A DNA stretch of 50,819 nt, from contig CAYRJW010000005.1 in NCBI GenBank assembly GCA_964424715.1, positions 1 to 50,819 of the forward strand, given 5' to 3'. The position numbers and the translations under genes were made by a program. Below the pieces are notes generated by a model. That model was not told the DNA's origin, searched no databases, and was given only the letters and a program-made list of their open reading frames with translations. How positions within the stretch are numbered: the first letter of the stretch is position 1; the number at the start of each line of letters is the position of its first letter. The stretch is from JAMHZE01 sp964424715. Lineage in GTDB: Bacteria; Pseudomonadota; Alphaproteobacteria; Rickettsiales; UBA8987. Below, one piece after another: positions 1 to 8,539 of this stretch.

Positions 1-1
1 C

Positions 2-880
2 AAAGGTGTTACCTCCAAGGATGTCGTGCTGGCAATAATCGCCAGGATAGGCACAGCGGGCGGCACTGGTTATGTCATTGAATATACCGGCTCGGTGATA
101 CGCGGTCTTTCGCAGGAATCCCGCATGACCGTCTGCAATATGAGCATCGAGGCCGGCGCGCGTGCCGGGCTGATAGCGCCTGATGAGATTACATTCAACT
201 ATATCAAAGGCCGCCCGCTTGCCCCGCAAGGCGCGGATTTTGATAAGGCTGTGGCCTTCTGGAAAACCCTTCCTTCCGACGCAGGCGCGAAATATGATGC
301 GGAAGTGAACCTGAATGCCGCCGATATAGCGCCTTCCGTCACATGGGGAACTTCTCCTCAGGATGCGCTGCCGATAACCGGGAAAGTACCAACCATAGAT
401 TCCGGCAAGGATGAACAGCAGAAAAGCTCCATCGCCCGCGCGCTTGAATATATGGGCCTTAAAGGCGGCGAGAATTTAACTGATGTCGCGGTGGATAAGA
501 TATTCATCGGCTCCTGCACCAATGGCAGGATAGAGGATATGCGCGCCGTTGCTGAAGTTGTTAAAGGCCGCAACGTGGCAAAGAATGTGAAACTCGCAAT
601 GATAGTTCCCGGTTCCGGCTTAGTTAAAAAACAGGCGGAGGCCGAAGGCCTTGATAAAATATTCCTTGAGGCCGGCTTTGAATGGCGCGAACCCGGCTGC
701 TCCATGTGCCTCGCAATGAACGCCGATAAACTCGACCCCGGCGAACGCTGCGCCTCCACCTCAAACCGTAATTTTGAAGGCAGACAAGGCCGTGGCGGCA
801 GAACGCATTTAATGAGCCCGGCAATGGCGGCTGCTGCCGCTGTAACCGGCCACTTGGCAGATGTAAGGGAATTAAATTAG
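2..880 (+). CDS. leuC: 3-isopropylmalate dehydratase large subunit (5'-truncated)
   Basis: LeuC isomerises 2-isopropylmalate to 3-isopropylmalate in leucine biosynthesis, together with LeuD, as an aconitase-type [4Fe-4S] enzyme. The window opens inside the gene: the frame is already open at base 2 and reads the conserved KGVTSKDVVLAIIARIG and GTAGGTGYV block. About 292 codons remain of a family that is usually about 465 residues. The cluster cysteines are visible in FIGSCTNGR and in GCSMC near the C-terminus, followed by the typical TSNRNFEGRQG. leuD follows after 7 bases, so the two subunits are almost certainly co-transcribed. The 5' part and promoter lie outside the window. Confidence 0.96.
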   Translation, partial: KGVTSKDVVLAIIARIGTAGGTGYVIEYTGSVIRGLSQESRMTVCNMSIEAGARAGLIAPDEITFNYIKGRPLAPQGADFDKAVAFWKTLPSDAGAKYDAEVNLNAADIAPSVTWGTSPQDALPITGKVPTIDSGKDEQQKSSIARALEYMGLKGGENLTDVAVDKIFIGSCTNGRIEDMRAVAEVVKGRNVAKNVKLAMIVPGSGLVKKQAEAEGLDKIFLEAGFEWREPGCSMCLAMNADKLDPGERCASTSNRNFEGRQGRGGRTHLMSPAMAAAAAVTGHLADVRELN

Positions 881-887
881 GAAATTT

Positions 888-1484
888 ATGCAAAAATTTA
901 ATAAATTAAAAGGCCGTGCGGCGCCAATGCCGATAATAAATGTCGATACCGACATGATAATTCCTAAGAACTTTTTGAAAACCATCAAGCGCACCGGGCT
1001 TGGTGTCAGTCTGTTCGCGGAGATGCGTTATAACGATGATGGCTCTGAAAACCCTGTGTTCGTACTTAACAAACCACCATACCGCAACGCGCAGATACTT
1101 ATCGCCGGCGAGAATTTCGGCTGCGGTTCCAGCCGCGAGCATGCCCCGTGGGCGTTGCTGGATTTCGGGATACGCTGCGTGATAGCACCAAGCTTCGCTG
1201 ATATATTCTATAACAACTGCTTCAAGAACGGCATTCTGCCATTGGTTTTAAAGCAGGCTGAAGTTGATGAATTAATGAAGCAGGCTGAAAATGAAGCCAA
1301 TGAAATAGAGGTTGATCTGGAAAACCAGACCGTGAACTCAAAATATAAATTTGAAATAGACCCATTCCGCAAACATTGTCTGATGAACGGCCTTGATGAT
1401 ATCGGCCTAACGCTTGAAAAAGCGGCTGATATCCAGAATTATGAAAATAAGATGAAGCAGGTTAATGGCTGGCTTTGGAACTAG
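888..1484 (+). CDS. leuD: 3-isopropylmalate dehydratase small subunit
   Basis: Small subunit of isopropylmalate isomerase, carrying the swivel domain that completes the active site with LeuC. It is 198 residues, a normal length for the family (about 200). Diagnostic motifs are the N-terminal PMPIINVDTDMIIPKNF segment and FGCGSSREHAPWAL around residues 80-93, the substrate-loop signature. The start is the ATG 7 bases after the leuC stop. The gene is followed at once by a strong multi-hairpin repeat (1488-1617), which may also end or stabilise the transcript. Nothing odd is seen in the reading frame. Confidence 0.97.
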   Translation: MQKFNKLKGRAAPMPIINVDTDMIIPKNFLKTIKRTGLGVSLFAEMRYNDDGSENPVFVLNKPPYRNAQILIAGENFGCGSSREHAPWALLDFGIRCVIAPSFADIFYNNCFKNGILPLVLKQAEVDELMKQAENEANEIEVDLENQTVNSKYKFEIDPFRKHCLMNGLDDIGLTLEKAADIQNYENKMKQVNGWLWN

Positions 1485-1487
1485 GTA

Positions 1488-1617
1488 TTTTTCCCTCTCC
1501 CCTTGCGGGAGAGGGTTAGGGTGAGGGGGGCGTGCCGTATTTCCCCCTCACCAAGATTTTCTAAGTTCATTACATTCACTAAGAAAATCTGTCCTTTCCC
1601 GCAAGGGGAGAGAAAAA
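1488..1617. repeat. Multi-hairpin palindromic element, copy A (about 130 bp)
   Basis: The outer arms (TTTTTCCCTCTCCCCTTGCG and CGCAAGGGGAGAGAAAAA) are inverted repeats. They enclose two further hairpins: GTGAGGGG/CCCCTCAC, and AGATTTTCTAAGT paired with ACTAAGAAAATCT. The same architecture recurs at 41076-41204 with sequence changes that keep the pairing. It lies 3 bases after leuD. It has no coding capacity and is probably a mobile or RNA-level palindromic element. Confidence 0.85.
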
Positions 1618-1703
1618 TAAGTTGGTGAAGCTAACATATTGAAGTAAATTAGTAAATTGCTATACTAATCACTTTAAACTACAATTGTAAAAATAAATCA
1701 ATG

Positions 1704-1712
1704 TGTTATAAT
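1704..1712 (+). promoter_or_regulatory. Extended -10 promoter (TGT-TATAAT)
   Basis: TG-T-TATAAT ends 31 bases before the start of the unknown gene at 1744. The surrounding ATGTGTTATAAT is identical to the element before the unknown gene starting at 24161 (minus). No convincing -35 box is seen, as is common for extended -10 promoters. Confidence 0.5.
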
Positions 1713-1743
1713 AACCGCCTGATTTTAATATTAAGGGGTTTAG

Positions 1744-2472
1744 ATGGTACAAGCAGAAACAAAAATTCCAACTCTTATTGAAAAAGAAATTGCGAATGCC
1801 TTAACCGTATTTTTAAATAAAGAGGTTAGATATAATCCTGAAGATAAATCTTATAATTTTAGCAGTGATAAATATGAGAATAGCGATATAGCAACACTTG
1901 ATGACCAATTGAAGATACTATCTTTAGACCCCAGTTTTACCTTCGAAGACGCAATCGAAAATAAAAATAAACTTTTTAAATTTTTTGTTGGAATGAACTT
2001 ACCAACGGATAAGCAAGATATAATACCTAAAAATTCAGAAGAAAAGATTAGAAATATGAGATGGCCAATGGATCCAACTTATTCTGTAAGTCATTTTGTA
2101 TTTCCCGAACCTCTTTTGGTGAAAAAAATAAATATAATGACCATTAGTACTCATCAGATTATTGAGGATGAAGATGGAGTAAAGTCGCGTAAATTGGAGG
2201 AATGTTCGATTTATTTCAGAGAGCAAACCATAGATATGTTAAAGCCTATTATTGAGAAAGCGATAAAAAATGGCATTGATGTCAAAACTGAGATTATCTT
2301 GAAAGCCATAAAAAATATAGAAGCTGAAGCCAAATCCGAAATTGAAAAATGGAAAGAGGTGGCTGAACAATCAGGCATTAAATTAGAAGGTGAAAGAAAA
2401 TCATTTGCTTTAACAGCCAAACTCGAAAAAGAGAAGCGTCCTAGCTGGCTTAGAGCGAACTCTCTACAGTAA
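1744..2472 (+). CDS. Hypothetical protein, 242 aa
   Basis: I do not recognise this gene. The product is 242 residues, soluble and mostly charged, with no signal peptide or membrane segment. The C-terminal third (from about residue 165) is rich in E, K, A and I and likely helical (repeated KAIKNIEAEAKSEIEKWKE-type stretch). It starts with ATG after AAGGGG, a G-run ribosome-binding site shared with other unknown genes in this window. It is preceded by an extended -10 promoter. Base composition is clearly AT-richer than leuCD. It converges on flbD, the two stop codons being 3 bases apart. An independent, probably lineage-specific gene; no function assigned. Confidence 0.7.
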   Translation: MVQAETKIPTLIEKEIANALTVFLNKEVRYNPEDKSYNFSSDKYENSDIATLDDQLKILSLDPSFTFEDAIENKNKLFKFFVGMNLPTDKQDIIPKNSEEKIRNMRWPMDPTYSVSHFVFPEPLLVKKINIMTISTHQIIEDEDGVKSRKLEECSIYFREQTIDMLKPIIEKAIKNGIDVKTEIILKAIKNIEAEAKSEIEKWKEVAEQSGIKLEGERKSFALTAKLEKEKRPSWLRANSLQ

Positions 2473-2475
2473 ATA

Positions 2476-3777
2476 TTAAGCCGCCCCCTGCGTCTGCTCG
2501 TATTCTTTCAGCTTATTATGCAGCGTCCTTATCGATATCCCTAATATCTCAGCCGCCTTGCTGCGGTTGCCGTTTACGGTTCCGAGGGTGGTGATTATCA
2601 GTTCTTTTTCTACATCGCCTACTGTGCGGCCTACAAGGCTTTCTATGCCGTTGGTTCCGGACATTGCTTCAACGGTTCTTGGTTGTTCCATTAGTAATGA
2701 GGTCTTATCTATAAACCCGCCATTATTCAGCAATACGGCGCGGTGCATGGTGTTTTCGAGTTCGCGGACATTGCCGGGCCATTTGTGGTCGTTCAGTATA
2801 TCCAGCGATTCGTTGGTTAGTTTCGGGGTAGCGATATGGTTGGATTTGGCGAATTTCTCGCAGAAATGTTCGGCGAACATCTTTATATCATCCTTGCGTT
2901 CACGCAGTGGTGGCAGGTGCATATGGATAACATTCAAACGGAAGAAAAGATCCTCGCGGAAACGGCCTTCTTTCACTTCGTTCTTGAGATCACGGTTGCT
3001 GGTGGCGATTATGCGCAGATTCACTTTTACCGGGCTGTTGCCGCCAACGCGGTCTATTTCCTTCTCCTGAACGGCGCGCAGCAGTTTTGCTTGCAGGCGC
3101 AAATCCATTTCAGAAATTTCATCAAGCAGTAATGTGCCGCCGCTGGATTCCTCGAATTTGCCTATCCGGCGGTTAAGTGCGCCGGTGAAGGATCCTTTTT
3201 CATGGCCGAATAACTCACTTTCCAGCAGGTTCTCCGGGATAGCGGCGCAGTTCACTGAAACAAATCTTTCGCCGCGGCGCTTACTTTTATTATGCAGGAA
3301 CCTTGCCATAACCTCTTTACCCGTGCCGCTTTCGCCGGTGACCAGTACGTTGGCATCACTTGGGGCAATGCGCTCTGCAAGTGATATGAGCTGCTGCATC
3401 TGCAGGGAGGATGAGATTATCTCTTCCTTATCGTTAGAGATTGATTCCAGCACGGCCGCGATAAGTTCTTCGGAAGGTGGTAGCGGGATAAATTCCTCCG
3501 CCCCCGCACGTATGGATGCGGCCGCCTTTTTGCTATCGACATTTATGCCGTAAGCGATAATGGGAATTGAGATTCGTTCCTGCTTAAGATTATTTACGAA
3601 AGTGGCGATATCAAGATTTGCATCTATCATCACCAGTTCAGCACCTTTACCGGTGAGCAACAGGTTGAAGGCTTCATCGATACTGGCGGTGTTTATTATC
3701 TTCGCCCCCCTGGAAGCCGCAATTTTGCAGGCTACGCTTACTTCATTCTCGAATTTTCCAATTATCAATAGTCGCAT
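2476..3777 (-). CDS. flbD: Sigma-54-dependent flagellar transcriptional regulator FlbD
   Basis: Enhancer-binding protein for late flagellar genes (activator) and, in Caulobacter, a repressor of fliF. Three parts are seen in 433 residues. First is a receiver-like domain (about 1-115) that starts RLLIIGKFEN and lacks the usual acidic pair, although MIDANLD keeps an Asp at the phospho-acceptor position. Second is an AAA+ domain with Walker A GESGTGKE, the sigma-54 contact loop as GSFTGA instead of the usual GAFTGA, and Walker B GGTLLLDEIS. Third is a Fis-type helix-turn-helix (NRSKAAEILGISIRTLHNKL). The degenerate receiver and the IPLPP segment after it match FlbD rather than a phosphorylated NtrC-type regulator. 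It is the last gene of the fliF operon. Confidence 0.92.
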   Translation of the reverse strand: MRLLIIGKFENEVSVACKIAASRGAKIINTASIDEAFNLLLTGKGAELVMIDANLDIATFVNNLKQERISIPIIAYGINVDSKKAAASIRAGAEEFIPLPPSEELIAAVLESISNDKEEIISSSLQMQQLISLAERIAPSDANVLVTGESGTGKEVMARFLHNKSKRRGERFVSVNCAAIPENLLESELFGHEKGSFTGALNRRIGKFEESSGGTLLLDEISEMDLRLQAKLLRAVQEKEIDRVGGNSPVKVNLRIIATSNRDLKNEVKEGRFREDLFFRLNVIHMHLPPLRERKDDIKMFAEHFCEKFAKSNHIATPKLTNESLDILNDHKWPGNVRELENTMHRAVLLNNGGFIDKTSLLMEQPRTVEAMSGTNGIESLVGRTVGDVEKELIITTLGTVNGNRSKAAEILGISIRTLHNKLKEYEQTQGAA

Positions 3778-3784
3778 AAAAAAT

Positions 3785-3866
3785 GTTTTCGAGTTTTCAA
3801 GTTTTCAGGTTTACAAGTTGTTTATATAACTAAACTGACAACTTGTAAACTTGACAACTCGAAAAC
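3785..3866. repeat. Intergenic inverted repeat between motA and flbD
   Basis: The arms GTTTTCGAGTTTTCAAG and CTTGACAACTCGAAAAC pair with one mismatch; inside them TTTACAAGTTGT pairs perfectly with ACAACTTGTAAA. The element fills the motA-flbD gap inside the operon. It belongs to, or resembles, the T-rich/A-rich hairpin family found at six other intergenic sites in this window. Confidence 0.85.
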
Positions 3867-3870
3867 TAAC

Positions 3871-4659
3871 TTATGAATAAATCTTTACCCGGTCTTCCGG
3901 CGGTAAATTAGCGTTCATGCGCATTTCAAGCTTTAGCGGGCCTTCATGCTTGGCTATCGCTATCACTGCTTCGCCATAAATTTTTAATATCTCTATTTCC
4001 TCTTTGGAATTCTTTTCAAGCTTGGAGGCGAGGGGGAATAATATTACATATGCAAGTAATGCGCCATATAAGGTTGTAAGCAATGCAACCGCCATTGCAG
4101 GGCCGATATTGGAAGGGTCGCTGAGATTGCCAAGCATCTGCACCAATCCTATCAATGTACCCACAAGGCCCATGGAAGGGGCAACTTCTGCGCCTTTGCG
4201 GAGGACCTCGATGGCTTTTTTGTGTCTTTCACGGATGGAGATTATCTCCTGTACTATAAGCTTTTCTGCCTCTGCCGGGTTAAGGCCATCAATGATCAGG
4301 CCAAGATATTTATGGAAGAACTCGCCCATATTCTTGTAGAGATCCTTGCGTTTCTGGATATTGAGTATGCCTTCTTTCTTGCTCCATTCCGCCAGTTTTA
4401 GGGCGTTGGATACGGTTGTTTTTATATCATCGCTGCTATAGAAGGCGGTTTGTGAAGTTACCGATAAAGCCCTTATTGTATCTGAAATGGAATAGCTGGC
4501 CACCGTTATACAGAAAGTTCCGCCTACAACTATAAGCACCGAAGGGAAATCGAAGAATGAAAGGAGCTTTGATATATCGGCACTGGCGATGGATGCAATT
4601 ATAAGCAACAGCGCAAGAACTATGCCTAAAAAGGTGGAGAGCTCTAATTTTTTATTCAT
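3871..4659 (-). CDS. motA: Flagellar motor stator protein MotA (MotA/TolQ/ExbB family)
   Basis: Inner-membrane ion-channel subunit of the flagellar stator, which normally partners MotB. The protein is 262 residues with four hydrophobic segments: two near the N-terminus (TFLGIVLALLLIIASIA and FPSVLIVVGGTFCITVASY), and a C-terminal pair around AEVAPSMGLVGTLIGLVQML and MAVALLTTLYGALLAYVILF. The EVAPSMGLVGTLIGL block is the family signature. Length and topology fit PomA/MotA of the shorter type. It sits between fliN and flbD, 24 bases downstream of fliN, in an operon that in Caulobacter lacks a stator gene at this point. No motB is present in the window. Confidence 0.88.
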   Translation of the reverse strand: MNKKLELSTFLGIVLALLLIIASIASADISKLLSFFDFPSVLIVVGGTFCITVASYSISDTIRALSVTSQTAFYSSDDIKTTVSNALKLAEWSKKEGILNIQKRKDLYKNMGEFFHKYLGLIIDGLNPAEAEKLIVQEIISIRERHKKAIEVLRKGAEVAPSMGLVGTLIGLVQMLGNLSDPSNIGPAMAVALLTTLYGALLAYVILFPLASKLEKNSKEEIEILKIYGEAVIAIAKHEGPLKLEMRMNANLPPEDRVKIYS

Positions 4660-4683
4660 AATGGGACCTGATGGAAACTAAAA

Positions 4684-5025
4684 TTATTCTTTGTTATCAT
4701 TCTTGATTATCTCGGTCATGGTGATGCCTATTTTATTATCCACCACAACTATCTCGCCTTTGGCGACGCAGCGTTCATTCACATAAAGTTCAACCGGTTC
4801 ACCTATTTTTCTATCTAATTCTATGATAGCGCCTTTGCCCATTTTAAGCAGGTCATCGACCTTTATGGTGGTTTCACCGAGTACAACCGTAACCTCTACC
4901 GGAACATCCTCTATGGTATCAAGCTCCATATTCGCGCCGGCAGTGAAATTCTGCCTGGTCTGCATAATACTTGCCATCTGGTCTATGGTCTGCGCTTCCG
5001 CCGGGTTTTTTTCTGGTTCTGCCAT
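4684..5025 (-). CDS. fliN: Flagellar C-ring switch protein FliN
   Basis: Component of the flagellar switch complex below the MS ring, needed for export and direction switching. It is 113 residues, within the normal FliN range. The SpoA domain occupies about residues 40-110, reading VPVEVTVVLGETTIKVDDLL, then GAIIELDR, then VNERCVAKGEIVVVD. The N-terminal 35 residues are polar and variable, as in other FliN proteins. It is 11 bases downstream of fliH and 24 bases upstream of motA, all co-directional. Confidence 0.94.
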   Translation of the reverse strand: MAEPEKNPAEAQTIDQMASIMQTRQNFTAGANMELDTIEDVPVEVTVVLGETTIKVDDLLKMGKGAIIELDRKIGEPVELYVNERCVAKGEIVVVDNKIGITMTEIIKNDNKE

Positions 5026-5036
5026 TTTAGATCACC

Positions 5037-5711
5037 TTATATGGATTTCAAATATTCACTAATAATCTCTTCTATCTGCTTCAAAGACTCGCTGCCGTTG
5101 ATGCTTATGCCGCTTTCGCCCCATTCCAGGATGCAGTTGCCATCGGCGATGGTCTCATCATTGCTATAGGTAATTTTGCCTTTAAAATCACCTGCCTTTA
5201 AAAGGTTATCGACCTTATCGGTTATTTTTTCAAGGATAATTTTTTTTGCCTTGAAGATTATTTCAGGCTGGGCAACGAACACCGGCACGGCCTTTTCAAG
5301 AGCCTGTAATATTATCTCCTCGCTGTTCTCTTTGATTGTCTTATTAGCTATTTTCTGGATGGCGATGATGGTGACCTTTGCCATGTCGCGCATGTATTTT
5401 TTCTTTTCTTCCTCGAACTGTGCCAGAAAAGTTTTTAGGCCGTTAGTGATATTTTCAACCGCCGCTTTTGTCTGCTGCTCAATGAGCAGGGCGCCCTGAG
5501 TAACTTCCTGTTTGCCTTTGTTATAGCCATCATCAAGGCCTTTATCGTAACCTTCTTTTGATTTTGTGCTGATATCGGATTTTGTGAATTCCGGTTCCTC
5601 ATGATCCGGCCTCTGGGCAAAATATTTAAAGTTACGCGGAGCAGGGGGTAATACTGCATTTTCAGTTTTCGCCGCGGCAAAATTCCCCAGATTTAATTTT
5701 TCAATTTTCAT
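5037..5711 (-). CDS. fliH: Flagellar export ATPase regulator FliH (FlbE-like)
   Basis: Predicted FliH, the cytoplasmic stator that links the export ATPase FliI to the C-ring. Identification rests mainly on position between fliG and fliN (the flbE slot of Caulobacter) and on composition. An N-terminal proline-containing region (residues 1-45) leads into a long charged helical stretch (SKEGYDKGLDDGYNKGKQEV onward) and a C-terminal alpha/beta domain. I start at the ATG giving MKIEKLNLGNF. An ATG 42 bases upstream is in frame, but its extra 14 codons lie inside the intergenic hairpin 5718-5761. No strong ribosome-binding site is seen. Confidence 0.75.
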   Translation of the reverse strand: MKIEKLNLGNFAAAKTENAVLPPAPRNFKYFAQRPDHEEPEFTKSDISTKSKEGYDKGLDDGYNKGKQEVTQGALLIEQQTKAAVENITNGLKTFLAQFEEEKKKYMRDMAKVTIIAIQKIANKTIKENSEEIILQALEKAVPVFVAQPEIIFKAKKIILEKITDKVDNLLKAGDFKGKITYSNDETIADGNCILEWGESGISINGSESLKQIEEIISEYLKSI

Positions 5712-5717
5712 AATTTT

Positions 5718-5761
5718 GTTTTTTGTTGTTCGTTGTTCGAAAAATACGAGCAACGAGAAAC
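5718..5761. repeat. T-rich/A-rich intergenic hairpin (fliG-fliH)
   Basis: The left arm TTGTTGTTCGTTGTTCG and right arm CGAGCAACGAGAAAC form an imperfect hairpin with an AAAAATA loop. It occupies the whole fliG-fliH gap. It is the same word family (GTTGTTCG / CGAGCAACGA) as the hairpin 6830-6895 and those in the ribosomal operon. Confidence 0.8.
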
Positions 5762-5763
5762 CA

Positions 5764-6786
5764 TTATTCTATCATCTGCTCTTGTTCCTCATTATCTTCA
5801 GGAATTATGATCTCGCCGCTGTCTGCAAGCTGTTTAGCCGCGACCACTACCGCCATCTGTGCCTCATCAACATCACTTACGCGAACAGGGCCAAGGCCTT
5901 GTATCTCTTCCTTAAGCAGTTTCGATGCGCGTTCAGACATATTGGAAAAGAACAGGGTCTTGATCTCCTCACTGGCGCCTTTAAGTGCGATAGGAAGTTT
6001 GGTCTTATCCGCAGCGCGTATGATAGCCTGAATGCCAGCCGGCGCGATCTTTAACAGATCTTCGAATGTGAACATCAAGTCTCTGATGCGCTGGGAAATG
6101 GTAGGATCTTTTTTATCAAGCATCTCGAAGAATTTGCTTTCGGTGCCGCGATCAAAGTTATTGAATATCTCGGCGATGGTTTCCATCGTGTCGATCTTCT
6201 TGGCCTGTGAAAGACTGGTCATGAATTCATTCTGTAATATCTTTTCAAGATCACCGAGTATCTCTCTTTTTACCGGTTCAAGGTTTATCATGCGGCGCAC
6301 CACCTCGATCGAAAAATCCTCCGGCAATATGGAAAGTATCTTTGCTGCGTTAGAGGTTTTTATCTTGGAAAGTATCAGCGCTACCGTTTGCGGGTATTCA
6401 TTCTTGAGGAACGCGGCAAGCAGGTCGCCATCAACATTATTCAGCCTGTCCCAGGTATCCTTGCCCATCGGGCCGCCTATATCGCCCATTATGCTATCGA
6501 CCTTATCGGCGCCCAGGGCCTTGGAAAGAAGCTTTTTAGCGCTGGAGGCATCACCTATGATAGAGCGGCCGGAGGTTATCTCGTCGGAGAATTCAGAAAC
6601 AAGGCTTTCCACCTGCTGTGTATCTATCTTGCCGAGGTTGGACATCGACTGTGATATGCGGCGTATCTCATCCTCGGTCATCATCGAGAATATCTTCGAG
6701 GCTACCTCTTCACTAAGGCTCATCATGAGGATAGAGGCTTTCTCTATACCGGTTACGCCACCTGATGATTTTTCTACTGTAGCCAT
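5764..6786 (-). CDS. fliG: Flagellar motor switch protein FliG
   Basis: C-ring protein that contacts FliF at its N-terminus and MotA at its C-terminus to generate torque. It is 340 residues, as expected. The N-terminal domain starts at GIEKASILMMSLSEE. The middle domain includes ILSILPEDFSIEVVRRM with EPVKREIL. The C-terminal domain includes FTFEDLLKIAPAGIQAIIR and MSERASKLLKEEIQGLGPVR, which carries the charged torque-helix residues. It lies between fliF and fliH on the same strand, with a hairpin repeat on each side. Confidence 0.97.
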   Translation of the reverse strand: MATVEKSSGGVTGIEKASILMMSLSEEVASKIFSMMTEDEIRRISQSMSNLGKIDTQQVESLVSEFSDEITSGRSIIGDASSAKKLLSKALGADKVDSIMGDIGGPMGKDTWDRLNNVDGDLLAAFLKNEYPQTVALILSKIKTSNAAKILSILPEDFSIEVVRRMINLEPVKREILGDLEKILQNEFMTSLSQAKKIDTMETIAEIFNNFDRGTESKFFEMLDKKDPTISQRIRDLMFTFEDLLKIAPAGIQAIIRAADKTKLPIALKGASEEIKTLFFSNMSERASKLLKEEIQGLGPVRVSDVDEAQMAVVVAAKQLADSGEIIIPEDNEEQEQMIE

Positions 6787-6829
6787 ATTAATAATCTAGC
6801 CTAAAAAAGTTAAAATTTCCATTAATAAA

Positions 6830-6895
6830 GTTTTTTGTTGTTCGTTGTTCGTTGTTAGAATTCGAGCAACGAAAAACTAAAAACGAAAAACTAAC
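6830..6895. repeat. T-rich/A-rich intergenic hairpin (fliF-fliG)
   Basis: The left arm GTTTTTTGTTGTTCGTTG... and right arm CGAGCAACGAAAAAC... form a long imperfect hairpin closed around AGAATTC. The A-rich arm is a string of AAAAAC words and overlaps the fliF stop codon (6891-6893). It lies within the fliF-fliG transcription unit. Confidence 0.85.
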
Positions 6896-8539
6896 CTTTA
6901 TTCTCCACCAGCCACGATCTGATTATACTCAGCGTTTCCTCAGGATTGTTATCGATAAGGTCGTTAACTTTCTGGGTAGGGGAGTAATCTATTTTGCTTT
7001 GTATCACATCAAGGTTTATCTGGTTGGCATCGTTATCCGGGAAATTCCCGCCCCCGCCCATTCCACCTGCGGCCATTGCTGCCTGTGATAGAGCTTCGTT
7101 GCTCGCCATTGCCTTGATCTCCTGCGCCTCTATGTCGGAAGCCGAAACATCGAATGCCTTGTTCACCAGAGGTCTTATCACAAGCATGATAACAAGTATC
7201 GCAACAACACCAAGTACAAAGGTTTTGATTATGCTGTCAAGGTCGCGTTTAAGCCAGTCAAGCGGGCCTTCCTCAGGCATTGTATCAGGGCTGGTCTGGT
7301 TGAACTGCATGTTCACCACATCAACCTTATCGCCGCGTGTTTCATCGTAGCCAATGGTGGAGCGCACAAGGGTTTTTATCTGGTCAAGCTGGTCATCCGG
7401 GCGAGGGGCATAGGTCTCAGCGCCTTTATCATCTTTCGTGTAAGAGCCATCGACCAGAACGGCGACCGATATTTTCTTAACGGTTCCTATATCATTCACC
7501 TTATTGGTAATGGTCTTGGATATCTCGTAATTAGTTACCTCATCGGTCTTCTGGTTGTTCTCGCTATTGCCACCACCACCGCCTGCAGCTCCGGTAAGCT
7601 CGGTAGCCACGGAAACCTCGCCACCACCACCACCTGATGATGTAGCAATAGTTTCAGTGGTCTGTGATGATCTTGCGACCTGCCCATCCGGGTCATATTT
7701 CTCGGAAACCTCAGAACTGCGCTGGAAATCCATATCGACAGTTACGCGTGCATCAACCTTGCCGGGCCCTACGACCTGTTCGATCATGTTGTTTATCATG
7801 GTCCTGTAGCGTTCTTCCATGGTGAATTTCATATCTGCCGAATCAGCCGAGGACTGGCCGCCCGCGCCTTCTTCATCGCTTCTGCCGCGGGCAAGTATCT
7901 TGCCGTTACTGTCAACGATGGTTATCTTGGAAGGTGATAATCCCGGCACAGAAGAGCTTACAAGGTGCTTTACCGCCTGCGCCTCTTCCTTCGGCACATC
8001 AAGCCTGTTATTGAGCGAAAGCACAACCGAGGCAGATGGCTCGTAATTGGTCTTTTTGAAAACATCCTNNNNNNNNNNTTCCTCGGTATCACTAAATGCA
8101 CCCGCGCTGATTTTATCGAGCTTAATGCCGAAATGGTACGCGCCAGCTCGCCTTCCAGCGCTCTGATAAGGTTAACATTCATCACAAAATTGGAAGTACC
8201 TAACATACTTTCCTTGTCGAATATCTCATAGCCCACAAGGTTGGCCTTGCCCGGTAAGCCTTTCTGGGCAAGCAACATACGCAGTTTCAATACATCAGGG
8301 CTTTGCACCGCTATCTCTGAACCGCCTGATTTTATCTCAAATTTAGCGCCAAGCAGCCCCAGTTCCGTTGCCACCGCTGCACTATCATCCGCCGCGAGGT
8401 TGGAATATAAAGTGCTCATGATCGGCTCTGAGAGCCTGTATGAAAGGAATGAGAACACCAGCAACAGCGATATCCCCACGACGCTCAGCGTCAGATACCT
8501 CGGATTCGCGAAGCCCTTTAATGAATCAGAAACAGCCAT
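6891..8539 (-). CDS. fliF: Flagellar MS-ring protein FliF (interrupted by a scaffold gap)
   Basis: FliF forms the membrane MS ring of the basal body. About 548 codons are spanned, the usual size. The N-terminus has a transmembrane segment (YLTLSVVGISLLLVFSFLSY). The ring-building domain includes MLLAQKGLPG, RALEGELARTI and SARVHLVIP. After the gap the frame continues DVFKKTNYEPSASVVLSL, then SSVPGLSPSKITIVD, a Gly-rich region, a second transmembrane segment near the C-terminus, and a C-terminal FliG-binding tail. Ten Ns at 8069-8078 break the frame. The flanks are in register only if the true gap length is 2 modulo 3, so 10 is a placeholder and the gene is probably intact. Confidence 0.93.
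8069..8078. other. Assembly gap (10 N) inside fliF
   Basis: Ten undetermined bases split the fliF frame between LVIPR and DVFKKT. FliF homologues have only a few residues between these blocks, so the real missing sequence is probably short. Confidence 0.99.

Noticed and set aside
2558..3070. 170-codon plus-strand frame
   Set aside because: Antisense to the AAA+ domain of flbD; no supporting motif.
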